DNA of 48,669 nucleotides from an uncultured Gilliamella sp. (GTDB taxonomy: Bacteria > Pseudomonadota > Gammaproteobacteria > Enterobacterales > Orbaceae): NCBI GenBank assembly GCA_945271295.1, contig CALYPG010000020.1, positions 1-48,669 on the forward strand, in the 5' to 3' direction. Position 1 is the stretch's first letter. Every line of letters begins with the position of its first letter. Under the pieces are notes generated by a model. The model did no database searches, was not told the origin of the DNA, and saw only the letters and a list, made by a program, of their open reading frames with translations. Shown one piece after another: positions 26,677-34,973 of the stretch. A program made the position numbers and the translations under genes.

Positions 26677-27853
26677 ATTTATAAAGTATATTTTTACTAT
26701 AATAATAGTAGGAATAATAGTTGGATGTAGTATTGCTGAAAGCAAAACAACAACAACAAACGTTTCAGGTATTGTTGATTTTGGTGATCCTAATGCCAAA
26801 AAATTTGTTAATCGAATAAAATCTTTAATCAGTACTAAAAAAACAGATCAAGTGGTCAATATTATACAATTTGGTGATTCACACTCTGCCGCTGATTTTT
26901 TCACTGGTGAATTTAGAACCTTAATGCAAAAAAAATATGGTAATGCAGGTATTGGCTGGATAACACCTGTTGCTATAAAAGGGCAAAATCATACAGCGGT
27001 TAGTTGGAAAAGCAAAAATTGGGATATTTTAAGTAGTAGAGTATTAAGTAATTTAGATTTTCCAATGGGAGGCTTCATTGCTAAACCGATTAATAATGTA
27101 GCCACAATTCAAATTGAGCCCAAAGTTATTTATAATAAAAATTGGCAAGTCAAATTGACATTTAAAACACATCATAATACAGCTAAATCACTTGAACTTT
27201 TTGATATCAATAATAAACAAGTAAATTTTAACTATACTCCCAAAAAAAATGTATGGCAAACAGCCACCGTTGTCTCTAAAATGCCTTTGGTAATTAAAGC
27301 TCAAAACGATCTTGAATTAGGTGGTATTTGGTTAACACGTTATCATCAGTCAGGAGTCGTCGTTTCAGCGATTGCAACTAATGGAGCCAAACAAAGTATA
27401 TGGCAGAAGTGGCATTCCGGTTGGTTTAAAGAATTAGGTTTTTCACAAAGTGATTTAGTGATACTTGAATATGGTACTAATGAGAGTTTTGATGAGACAT
27501 TAGATGCTGATGAGTACCGAAAAAATTTAGTAAGTAATATTCGTCAAATTCGCAAAACATTACCTAACGCCACAATTTTATTGATTTCACCTCCAGATAC
27601 TATGATAAATGAAAATGAAGCGCCAAAATCATTTTCACAAATAAAAGAAATTCAAAAGCAAGTTGCTAAATCAGAAAAAACATTATTTTGGGATTGGCAA
27701 CAAGCAATGGGTGGAAAGTTTGCTATAAAAGAATGGAAACAACGAGAACTTGCTAAAACAGATTTAGTGCATCAAACCTTGCAAGGTTATAAAGAAAGTG
27801 CCAGAATCTTTTATAAAGATTTAGATAAATTCATTAGAAAAAATAGGTATTAG
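26669..27853 (+). CDS. SGNH/GDSL-family lipoprotein
   Basis: This 394-residue protein begins with GTG 26669, inside the end of the preceding gene. A lipoprotein-type signal ([10 protein letters not shown]) suggests lipidation at the Cys near residue 20. The SGNH catalytic residues are Ser71 in FGDSHS, Asn in YGTNES, and Asp365 and His368 in DLVH. Between the first two blocks lies an inserted beta-rich module (about residues 130-225), as in PatB/Ape1-type peptidoglycan O-acetyl enzymes. It likely works in the periplasm as an esterase or transferase with the two upstream proteins. Assignment of direction (adding or removing acetyl) is not possible from sequence. Confidence 0.8.
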   Translation: MIKFIKYIFTIIIVGIIVGCSIAESKTTTTNVSGIVDFGDPNAKKFVNRIKSLISTKKTDQVVNIIQFGDSHSAADFFTGEFRTLMQKKYGNAGIGWITPVAIKGQNHTAVSWKSKNWDILSSRVLSNLDFPMGGFIAKPINNVATIQIEPKVIYNKNWQVKLTFKTHHNTAKSLELFDINNKQVNFNYTPKKNVWQTATVVSKMPLVIKAQNDLELGGIWLTRYHQSGVVVSAIATNGAKQSIWQKWHSGWFKELGFSQSDLVILEYGTNESFDETLDADEYRKNLVSNIRQIRKTLPNATILLISPPDTMINENEAPKSFSQIKEIQKQVAKSEKTLFWDWQQAMGGKFAIKEWKQRELAKTDLVHQTLQGYKESARIFYKDLDKFIRKNRY

Positions 27854-27881
27854 TTTATTATTAAGAAGGAATACATCTGCT

Positions 27882-28586
27882 ATGTCATCACCAATAATTG
27901 TTGCTGTTGATTTTGCTGACGTCAAATCAGCATGGAATTTTATAGATAGAGTTGAACCTCAAGATTGTCGCTTAAAAATTGGTAAAGAGTTATTTACTCA
28001 TGCTGGTCCTGACTTTATCAAACAAATTATGCAAAAAGGATTTGATATTTTTTTGGACCTTAAATTTCATGATATTCCAAATACTGTAGCTAAAGCAGTA
28101 ATGGCAGCAGCAGATTTAGGCGTTTGGATGACAAATGTTCATGCCAGTGGTGGTTCACGCATGATGGAAGCAGCGAAAGATGCACTTTATATTTATGGTA
28201 AAGACGCGCCTTTACTTATTGCTGTAACCGTATTGACCAGTATGGAATCTAATGATCTTAACGAAATAGGTATTAATGTTTCACCTCTTGAGCAAGCAAC
28301 TAAACTAGCTATCCTGGCTAAAAATTGTGGTTTAGATGGTGTGGTTTGTTCAGCTAAAGAAGTGCAGAGTTTTAGAACTCGTTTAGGTAGTGAATTTAAA
28401 TTAGTGACACCGGGAATTAGACCGGTAGGTTCTAATCGAGATGATCAAAGACGCATTATGACTCCTCAGCGAGCTCAAGCTGCTGGATCTGATTATTTAG
28501 TGATTGGACGCCCGATTACCCAAGCAGAAGATCCTAGCAAAGCATTGCAATCAATATTATCTACACTTGATTTGAATAAGAGTTAA
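27882..28586 (+). CDS. pyrF: Orotidine 5'-phosphate decarboxylase
   Basis: This 234-residue enzyme performs the last step of UMP synthesis. The catalytic motif [10 protein letters not shown] is at about residues 59-68, with the Lys and Asp of the charge network. TPGIRP and the phosphate-binding VIGRPIT are near the C-terminus. AAGGA precedes the ATG. It is followed by yciH after 7 bp, as in E. coli. In E. coli lapA-lapB lie upstream, whereas here the O-acylation cassette does. Confidence 0.96.
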   Translation: MSSPIIVAVDFADVKSAWNFIDRVEPQDCRLKIGKELFTHAGPDFIKQIMQKGFDIFLDLKFHDIPNTVAKAVMAAADLGVWMTNVHASGGSRMMEAAKDALYIYGKDAPLLIAVTVLTSMESNDLNEIGINVSPLEQATKLAILAKNCGLDGVVCSAKEVQSFRTRLGSEFKLVTPGIRPVGSNRDDQRRIMTPQRAQAAGSDYLVIGRPITQAEDPSKALQSILSTLDLNKS

Positions 28587-28593
28587 TCATGTT

Positions 28594-28914
28594 ATGTCTG
28601 ATAATCAATTAGTCTATTCGACCGAACAAGGTCGAATTAAACCCACAAAAACCATAAATTCTCGTCCTAAAGGTGATGGGATTATTCGTATTCAACGTCA
28701 AATATCGGGTCGAAAAGGCAAAGGTGTTTGCGTTATATCAGGTTTTGATCTTGATGATCACCAATTGTTACAATTAGCTGCAGAACTAAAAAAACGTTGT
28801 GGTTGTGGCGGTTCTGCTAAAGAGGGAACAATTGAAATTCAAGGTGATAAACGAGAAATACTAAAGATATTACTTGAAGATAAAGGATTTAAAGTAAAAT
28901 TAGCCGGAGGTTAA
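28594..28914 (+). CDS. yciH: YciH, SUI1-family translation factor homologue
   Basis: This 106-residue protein resembles E. coli YciH and eukaryotic eIF1 (SUI1). The SUI1 fold is marked by GRKGKGVCVISGFDLDD and by KKRCGCGGSAKEGTIEIQGDKRE. YciH can influence start-codon selection and stress-time translation. It is coupled with pyrF, the common arrangement. Length is normal. Confidence 0.94.
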   Translation: MSDNQLVYSTEQGRIKPTKTINSRPKGDGIIRIQRQISGRKGKGVCVISGFDLDDHQLLQLAAELKKRCGCGGSAKEGTIEIQGDKREILKILLEDKGFKVKLAGG

Positions 28915-28930
28915 TTTTACTTCGCATAAA

Positions 28931-28956
28931 TAACTCCCTGTTTGTAATGGGAGTTA
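28931..28956. terminator. Bidirectional terminator between yciH and yeeX
   Basis: TAACTCCC (28931-28938) pairs with GGGAGTTA (28949-28956) around a 10-base loop. It sits between the convergent stops of yciH and yeeX and probably serves both. Confidence 0.65.
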
Positions 28957-28969
28957 TTAATTAGAAAAA

Positions 28970-29293
28970 TTAATTTGATCTACTGTAAGTACGCATTTTT
29001 TTGCTGATTTCACGGCGCTCTTTAGAGATCTCGGCATTTTTAATAATATAATCATCGACACGATCATCATAATCGCTTTTCATATTAGCAATAATCGCTT
29101 GCAGTTCTTCATAAGTCATATTTGGTTTAATGTAATCACTTAAGTTTTCAAGTAATAGTACACGTTTTTGGTTATCTCGGATTTTTTTCTCATTATCTGA
29201 GATTTCACGTTTTAATTTATTAAGGCGACGTGATAAACGAATGTATTCTAAAACATCTTGAAAAGATGGTGCGGTTGCTTTTTCCTTGTCCAT
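28970..29293 (-). CDS. yeeX: YeeX (DUF496) protein
   Basis: This 107-residue cytoplasmic coiled-coil protein is strongly similar to E. coli YeeX along its length, with the blocks [29 protein letters not shown] and [19 protein letters not shown] lies 8 bases before the ATG. The molecular role of DUF496 proteins is not established. It is divergent from accD and separated from it by about 280 bp. Confidence 0.92.
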   Translation of the reverse strand: MDKEKATAPSFQDVLEYIRLSRRLNKLKREISDNEKKIRDNQKRVLLLENLSDYIKPNMTYEELQAIIANMKSDYDDRVDDYIIKNAEISKERREISKKMRTYSRSN

Positions 29294-29577
29294 CTATAAC
29301 CCCTTATTTCAAAAAATGGAAAATGAATTTGATAATTATATACTAATAATTTTTTAAGATCATATTAATTATGTCCGAACGATTAAAAGATGTTAGTTAA
29401 TCATCAATCCAATTAAACGTTTTTTTAATATTCATTTTTTTATTTATTTTTATATTATAATGTTAGTTTTTCCTACATGCTTATTTATATGGGCTAAAAA
29501 TAACTATTAAGAATTAGGACAAAGTATTATACAATAGCGCGATATTTATCAAAAAGTATCAAAATGAGAGACTTATA

Positions 29578-30468
29578 ATGAGTTGGATTGAGAAGATTCT
29601 TAGTAAAAATAACATATCATCAGATCATAAAAAAGCGAATATTCCAGGCGGTGTCTGGACGAAATGTGACAACTGTGAACAAATAATATATCAAGCTGAG
29701 CTTGATCGTAATTTAGAGGTTTGTCCTAAATGTGATCATCACATGCATATTCCAGCACGCGTAAGACTATATCGTTTTTTAGATGAAGGTTCTGATGTGG
29801 AATTAGGTTCAGAATTAGAACCCAAAGATATTCTAAAATTTAAAGATACCAAAAAATATAAAGACCGTTTAACAGCAGCACAAAAAGATACTCATGAAAA
29901 AGAAGCAATGGTAGTAATGAAAGGGACACTGTTTGGTATTCCGGTTGTTGTTGCTTCTTTTGAGTTTGCCTTTATTGGTGGTTCGATGTCTTCTGTTGTT
30001 GGTGCATTATTTGTTCGTGCTGCTGAACAAGCGATAGCTGATAAATGTCCATTGATTTGTTTTTCAACTAGTGGTGGTGCACGAATGCAAGAGGCTCTCT
30101 TTTCATTAATGCAAATGGCAAAAACTAGTGCGATTCTTGCCAAAATGCAAGATGAAGGTTTACCTTATATTTCAGTTATGACCGATCCGACAATGGGGGG
30201 AGTATCCGCTAGTTTGGCTATGCTTGGCGATATTAATATTGCTGAACCAAAAGCATTAATTGGTTTTGCAGGACCAAGAGTTATACAACAAACAGTTCGT
30301 GAAACTTTACCTGAAGGATTTCAACGCAGTGAATTTTTGCTTGAAAAAGGGGCCATAGATATGATTGTTCACCGTAAAAATATGCGTCCAAAGATCGCTG
30401 CAATTTTAGCTAAATTAATGAAATATCCTAATCCTTTTAATGAGACGACTATCGACGAGACAGTTTAA
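29578..30468 (+). CDS. accD: Acetyl-CoA carboxylase carboxyltransferase beta subunit
   Basis: This 296-residue subunit pairs with AccA to move the carboxyl group from biotin to acetyl-CoA, the first committed step of fatty acid synthesis. The N-terminal zinc ribbon is Cys30-x2-Cys33 and Cys49-x2-Cys52. The crotonase-like core has [19 protein letters not shown] and [12 protein letters not shown]. It is first in the conserved block accD-folC-dedD-cvpA-purF. Confidence 0.97.
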   Translation: MSWIEKILSKNNISSDHKKANIPGGVWTKCDNCEQIIYQAELDRNLEVCPKCDHHMHIPARVRLYRFLDEGSDVELGSELEPKDILKFKDTKKYKDRLTAAQKDTHEKEAMVVMKGTLFGIPVVVASFEFAFIGGSMSSVVGALFVRAAEQAIADKCPLICFSTSGGARMQEALFSLMQMAKTSAILAKMQDEGLPYISVMTDPTMGGVSASLAMLGDINIAEPKALIGFAGPRVIQQTVRETLPEGFQRSEFLLEKGAIDMIVHRKNMRPKIAAILAKLMKYPNPFNETTIDETV

Positions 30469-30474
30469 TTGATA

Positions 30475-31746
30475 ATGTCAAACAACAAACCGAATGCCAT
30501 GTCTGACTTAAATACATGGCTTTGTTATTTAGAGCAATTACATCCTACAACAATTGATCTTGGATTAGAGCGCGTTAAAACTGTTGCAAAGCGACTTGAT
30601 GTGTTACAACCTGCGCCTTACGTGTTTACTGTAGCTGGAACAAATGGTAAAGGCACAACTTGTCGAACTCTGGAAATGATTTTACTTGCTGCTAATTATC
30701 GAGTAGGTGTTTATAGTTCGCCTCATTTATTAAGGTTTACTGAACGAGTGCGGATTAATAATCAAGAATCAAATGAGTTAGAAACAGTTAAAGCATTTGT
30801 TGAAATTGAGAGATTGCGTGGTGATATTTCACTTACCTATTTTGAATATGCAACTTTAGCTGCTCTCTATCAATTTAAACAGGCTAAATTAGATGTTATA
30901 GTTCTGGAAGTCGGACTTGGTGGAAGGTTAGATGCTACCAATATTGTTGATGCTGATGTAGCAATTATAACAACTATTGGCATAGATCATGTCGAATATT
31001 TAGGTAATACTCGTGAAAGTATTGGACGTGAAAAAGCCGGAATTTTTAAAGCAAAAAGTGTCGCTATCATTGGTGAGCCAGAAATACCAACAACCATTTT
31101 AGAAGTTGCTAAGACTATTAGTTGTCCATTTTATGCAGTAAACCATGATTGGTTTTATCGAAAAACAGATAAAATGCAATGGCAATTTCAGTCAGCTACA
31201 CAACTTTATCAATCTTTACCGATCCCAAATGTACCCCTTCCCAACGCAGCAACAGCAATTGCAGCTTTAAGTTATTCATCTATAAATGTTAATCAAGATG
31301 CAATTAAAAAAGGATTAGAACAAACAAGTTTAACCGGGCGATTTCAAAAAATACATACATCACCACTTGTTATTATTGACGTAGCACATAATCCCCATGC
31401 TGCAAATTATTTATTTAAACAATTAGAGGAAGTGAAAGCTGAACAACCATCTATTGGTAAAATTCGGTTTGTTATTGGTATGCTTAAGGATAAGGACATA
31501 AAAACTACTTTATCAAAATTAAAAGGTGATGTGTGGTATTGTGCTTCACTTTATGGAGCAAGAGGATGTAGTGCGCAAGTATTAAAACAATATTTAATCG
31601 ATAATGGTATGACTGATATTACCACTTTTGATAAGGTTTCCGATGCTTATCAAAAAGCAATGCAAGAGGCTAATGAAGATGATATTATTGTCGTATGTGG
31701 TTCTTTTCATACCGTATCGGATGTATTAGCAAAATCCAAAGATTAA
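30475..31746 (+). CDS. folC: Bifunctional folylpolyglutamate / dihydrofolate synthase
   Basis: This protein has 423 residues from ATG 30475; a TTG directly after the accD stop (30469) is also possible. The P-loop is GTNGKGT at residues 55-61. VILEVGLGGRLDATN, HVEYLG-TRESIGREKAGIF and DVAHNPHAA are the family landmarks. It adds glutamate to dihydropteroate and folates. It is tightly coupled to accD. Confidence 0.96.
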   Translation: MSNNKPNAMSDLNTWLCYLEQLHPTTIDLGLERVKTVAKRLDVLQPAPYVFTVAGTNGKGTTCRTLEMILLAANYRVGVYSSPHLLRFTERVRINNQESNELETVKAFVEIERLRGDISLTYFEYATLAALYQFKQAKLDVIVLEVGLGGRLDATNIVDADVAIITTIGIDHVEYLGNTRESIGREKAGIFKAKSVAIIGEPEIPTTILEVAKTISCPFYAVNHDWFYRKTDKMQWQFQSATQLYQSLPIPNVPLPNAATAIAALSYSSINVNQDAIKKGLEQTSLTGRFQKIHTSPLVIIDVAHNPHAANYLFKQLEEVKAEQPSIGKIRFVIGMLKDKDIKTTLSKLKGDVWYCASLYGARGCSAQVLKQYLIDNGMTDITTFDKVSDAYQKAMQEANEDDIIVVCGSFHTVSDVLAKSKD

Positions 31747-31758
31747 GTGAAGCCAATC

Positions 31759-32349
31759 ATGGTAAAGAATCAAAAAAACGATAATCAAAATAAAGTTAGA
31801 AACCGACTAGTTGGTCTTGTGTCATTTTTACTTATCTTAGCTATACTAGCGCCGTGTATATTAACGGATAAGTCAAAATTACGAACTTCAACCACGCCTA
31901 TTTTACAACCTGATGTAGTAAATCAACAAAATCAAATAATTGAACCATCAGGTGATACTATTGACAGTTTTACTAATACTACCAATAATAATGTTCCTGA
32001 TATACCTTATATTCCCGATATAGATCAAAATACAGACTCTTTTATATCGTCAGATATATCAGATCATGTTGATATGTCATCGCCAACAACTCAACTTATT
32101 CCACCAGAGCAGGAATCTAAACCTTATATGATTCAACTAATTGCACTAAAAAATAGACAAAAGATAGAAGAGTTAGTCGCGTTATTAAGATTAAATAATT
32201 ATAACGTTAGAGTCATACCGAAAAATCCAGAGCCAGATCAATTAATAAAATTACAGGTCGGACCTTATGCTAAAAAAGAGCAAGTTGAACAAGTGATTAT
32301 TAGTTTGAATAATTTAACAAAATTAAAAGGTATCATCGTTGCTAATTAA
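31759..32349 (+). CDS. dedD: DedD, SPOR-domain cell-division protein
   Basis: This protein has about 196 residues from ATG 31759; a GTG at 31747 would add four residues. A single N-terminal membrane segment (about residues 15-33, VGLVSFLLILAILAPCIL) is followed by a low-complexity periplasmic linker. A C-terminal SPOR domain (about 122-196) begins with YMIQLIALKN and ends at GIIVAN. SPOR domains bind denuded septal peptidoglycan, and DedD helps constriction. The linker is Asn/Asp/Ile-rich rather than Pro-rich, which fits the AT-rich genome. Confidence 0.9.
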   Translation: MVKNQKNDNQNKVRNRLVGLVSFLLILAILAPCILTDKSKLRTSTTPILQPDVVNQQNQIIEPSGDTIDSFTNTTNNNVPDIPYIPDIDQNTDSFISSDISDHVDMSSPTTQLIPPEQESKPYMIQLIALKNRQKIEELVALLRLNNYNVRVIPKNPEPDQLIKLQVGPYAKKEQVEQVIISLNNLTKLKGIIVAN

Positions 32350-32353
32350 AAAT

Positions 32354-32412
32354 CTATAATAGCTAAAAATAGTTATAATAAAAAAATAATGAATAAATAA
32401 AAGCTATTATAG
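32354..32412. repeat. 11-bp inverted repeat upstream of cvpA
   Basis: CTATAATAGCT (32354-32364) and AGCTATTATAG (32402-32412) are exact reverse complements, 37 bases apart. They lie between dedD and cvpA. They could form a long-loop hairpin ending the accD-dedD transcript or mark a regulator site. Confidence 0.5.
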
Positions 32413-32499
32413 TAACATTTTTGCCTCTTTTAGATTAGCAAACGAAGAGTAAAATAAAAAGTAATGTGTAAAAATATTTAACATAGTTGGTGAGTTAAT

Positions 32500-32988
32500 A
32501 TGATGAATTGGGTTGATTTTACTATTATTGGTGTCATTGTTTTGTCAGCATTAATTAGTATTGTGCGTGGTTTTGTTAGAGAAGCTTTATCGCTTATTAG
32601 TTGGGTACTTGCTTTTTTTGTAGCTAGTCGTTTTTACTCCTATATCACGGACTATTTAACTTATTTTGATAGTGATTTGGTACGCAATGCTATTGCAATT
32701 GCTATTCTTTTTATTGCTACTTTGATTGTTGGTTCACTAGTATCTTATATCATTACTAAATTAGTTCAAAAAACTGGATTATCAGGTACAGATCGAGTTC
32801 TCGGTATCGGCTTTGGTGTATTGCGAGGAATACTGGTTGTTGCTGCAATCCTATTTTTCATTGATACGTTCACTCCATTAGCGCGTTCTTCATATTGGAC
32901 TCAGTCAGAATTAATTCCTCATTTTCATTTTATCATCAGATGGTTTTTTGATTATATACAAAACTCGTCTTCATTTTTAGTTCGATAA
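32500..32988 (+). CDS. cvpA: CvpA family membrane protein
   Basis: This 162-residue protein has four predicted membrane segments and the N-terminal motif WVDFTIIGVIVLSALISIVRGFVREALSL typical of CvpA. It is associated with colicin V production and with envelope and bile resistance in enterobacteria. It lies 18 bp before purF, as in E. coli, so it is probably co-transcribed with it. ATGs at 32500 and 32503 are both possible starts behind TTGGTGAG. Confidence 0.93.
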   Translation: MMNWVDFTIIGVIVLSALISIVRGFVREALSLISWVLAFFVASRFYSYITDYLTYFDSDLVRNAIAIAILFIATLIVGSLVSYIITKLVQKTGLSGTDRVLGIGFGVLRGILVVAAILFFIDTFTPLARSSYWTQSELIPHFHFIIRWFFDYIQNSSSFLVR

Positions 32989-33006
32989 CTTTGGAGTAAA
33001 TATCGT

Positions 33007-34524
33007 ATGTGTGGTGTTGTTGGTATAGTAGGATGTAGTGCGGTTAATCAATCGATTTATGATGCACTAACTGTTTTGCAACATCGAGGGCAAGATGCAG
33101 CGGGAATTGTTACCATAGATGAACAGAATCGATTTCGACTACGTAAAGCGAATGGTTTAGTAAAAGATGTGTTTCAAGATCATCATATGCAGCGTTTACA
33201 AGGAAATTTAGGGATAGGACATGTTCGTTATCCTACAGCTGGAAGTTCAAGTCCATCAGAAGCACAACCTTTTTATGTTAACTCTCCTTATGGAATCGCA
33301 CTTGCTCACAATGGAAATCTAACTAATACTGATGAACTACGCAATATAGTTTTTGAACGTGCAAGGCGTCATATTAACACCAATTCTGATTCAGAAGTAT
33401 TACTTAATATTTTTGCTAGCGAACTTGATAAGTTTCCGACTTATCCACTCACCGCAGAGAATATTTTTACAGCAATACGTCAGGTCCATAACATTATAAA
33501 AGGGGCATATGCTTGCGTCACAATGATTATTGGACATGGACTTGTGGCTTTTCGTGACCCATATGGAATTCGCCCTTTAGTGATAGGCAAAAGAGTGCTT
33601 GATAATCAAAAAATCGAGTACATGGTGGCATCTGAAAGTGTCGCATTGGATATTCTTGATTTTGAATTTATGCGTGATGTACTCCCGGGCGAGGCAATTT
33701 ATATAACGCAAAATGGAGAACTATATTCCCAACAATGTACTGATAATCAAAAATATTATCCTTGTATTTTTGAGTATGTTTATTTTGCCAGACCAGACTC
33801 ATTTATGAATGGCGTATCTGTTTATCAGTCACGCATTTTAATGGGGCAAAAATTGGGGAGAAAAATAGCTAGAGAGTGGCAGAATGTAGATATTGATGTT
33901 GTTATTCCTATTCCAGAAACCTCCTGTGATTCAGCACTTGAAATTGCACGTATTTTAAATAAACCTTATAGGCAAGGTTTTGTGAAAAATCGCTATGTAG
34001 GTAGAACCTTTATTATGCCTGGTCAAATGACACGAAAACAATCCGTTCGCCGAAAACTTAATGCAAATCGGATTGAGTTCGAAGGTAAAAATGTACTACT
34101 TGTTGATGATTCGATTGTACGAGGAACCACATCACAAAAAATTTTAGAAATGGTTCGTTCGGTAGGTGCAAAAAAAGTTTATTTAGCCTCAGCTGCACCA
34201 GAAATTAGGTATCCTAATGTATATGGTATTGATATGCCGGTTGCAAATGAGTTAATAGCTTATAATCGTACTGTTGAAGAAATTGCAAAAGCTATTGGAG
34301 CTGATAGGGTGATTTTTCAGGATTTAACCGATTTAATTGATTCGATAACAGAACAAAACCCAAATATAAAAAATTTTGAATGTTCAGTTTTTAATGGCAA
34401 ATATGTTACTGAAGGTATTAATGACAATTATTTGTCATTATTAGAACGACAACAAAATGATCGCGAAAAAAGATCTTATACGAAAGAATCTGAAAATCTA
34501 GAAATTTATAATGAAGATCAATAA
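33007..34524 (+). CDS. purF: Amidophosphoribosyltransferase
   Basis: This 505-residue enzyme makes 5-phosphoribosylamine from PRPP and glutamine, the first step of purine synthesis. Cys2 (MCGVVGI) is the glutaminase nucleophile after Met removal. The PRPP motif [13 protein letters not shown] is at about residues 363-375. The start is fixed by the need for Cys2 and by GGAGT upstream. No good PurR operator was found upstream of cvpA-purF. Confidence 0.97.
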   Translation: MCGVVGIVGCSAVNQSIYDALTVLQHRGQDAAGIVTIDEQNRFRLRKANGLVKDVFQDHHMQRLQGNLGIGHVRYPTAGSSSPSEAQPFYVNSPYGIALAHNGNLTNTDELRNIVFERARRHINTNSDSEVLLNIFASELDKFPTYPLTAENIFTAIRQVHNIIKGAYACVTMIIGHGLVAFRDPYGIRPLVIGKRVLDNQKIEYMVASESVALDILDFEFMRDVLPGEAIYITQNGELYSQQCTDNQKYYPCIFEYVYFARPDSFMNGVSVYQSRILMGQKLGRKIAREWQNVDIDVVIPIPETSCDSALEIARILNKPYRQGFVKNRYVGRTFIMPGQMTRKQSVRRKLNANRIEFEGKNVLLVDDSIVRGTTSQKILEMVRSVGAKKVYLASAAPEIRYPNVYGIDMPVANELIAYNRTVEEIAKAIGADRVIFQDLTDLIDSITEQNPNIKNFECSVFNGKYVTEGINDNYLSLLERQQNDREKRSYTKESENLEIYNEDQ

Positions 34525-34580
34525 ATGATTATTAAATTAAAATAAAAAATAAAATTAAGTCATAATATCCTTATAAATTA

Positions 34581-34621
34581 TAGCGTTATAACAAATAACA
34601 AAAAAGTTATTTTAATCGCTA
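34581..34621. terminator. Possible purF terminator hairpin
   Basis: TAGCG (34581-34585) pairs with CGCTA (34617-34621), and inside it AAATAAC (34593-34599) pairs with GTTATTT (34606-34612). The structure lies 57 bases after the purF stop. It lacks an immediate T-run, so it may be a terminator or another structured element. Confidence 0.35.
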
Positions 34622-34671
34622 AAAATAACAAATAAGTCACTAATAAAATATTTTTTTATTTTTTTGTCTAA

Positions 34672-34685
34672 TTGATAATGATCAC
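34672..34685. promoter_or_regulatory. FNR-like box upstream of the inverse autotransporter
   Basis: TTGATAATGATCAC matches the FNR consensus TTGAT-N4-ATCAA at all but the last position. It lies about 290 bp before the ATG, so control would require a distant promoter. Confidence 0.4.
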
Positions 34686-34933
34686 CGATAGCCTATATTT
34701 ATGCAACTCATTGAAATAAAAAAATATATTTTAAATCAAAAAAGATCAAAAAAAAATTCCATAAATTACTTTCTTGTAATAAAATCTATCATGTACTAAA
34801 CTATTAGTGTGAAAAAATTAAAGAACCTAAGCAAAATTCCGAAAATATAAAGATAACAATGAATGAAATATCATAACTAACAACTATTTGCTTTTAACTA
34901 AAGCATAATTATTGATATTTATTGTTGTAAATT

Positions 34934-34963
34934 AAATATAAGGAAATATAAGGAAATATAAGG
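34934..34963 (+). repeat. Triplicated ribosome-binding repeat
   Basis: Three exact tandem copies of the 10-bp unit AAATATAAGG run from 34934 to 34963, and the last is followed by AACAATTAAG and the ATG. Each unit carries an AAGG(A) Shine-Dalgarno core. Only the third is correctly spaced. Confidence 0.8.
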
Positions 34964-34973
34964 AACAATTAAG

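Larger units (their letters stand above)
34525..34973. other. Long AT-rich leader before the inverse autotransporter
   Basis: This region of about 450 bp has no gene. It contains a cruciform-like hairpin (34581-34621), an FNR-like box (34672-34685) and the triplicated ribosome-binding repeat at its end. It probably holds a long regulated promoter and leader for the surface protein. Confidence 0.5.

Noticed and set aside
32435-32450. A PurR-like sequence (AGCAAACGAAGAGT) upstream of cvpA-purF
   Set aside because: Only the left half resembles the PurR consensus; the right half does not match.
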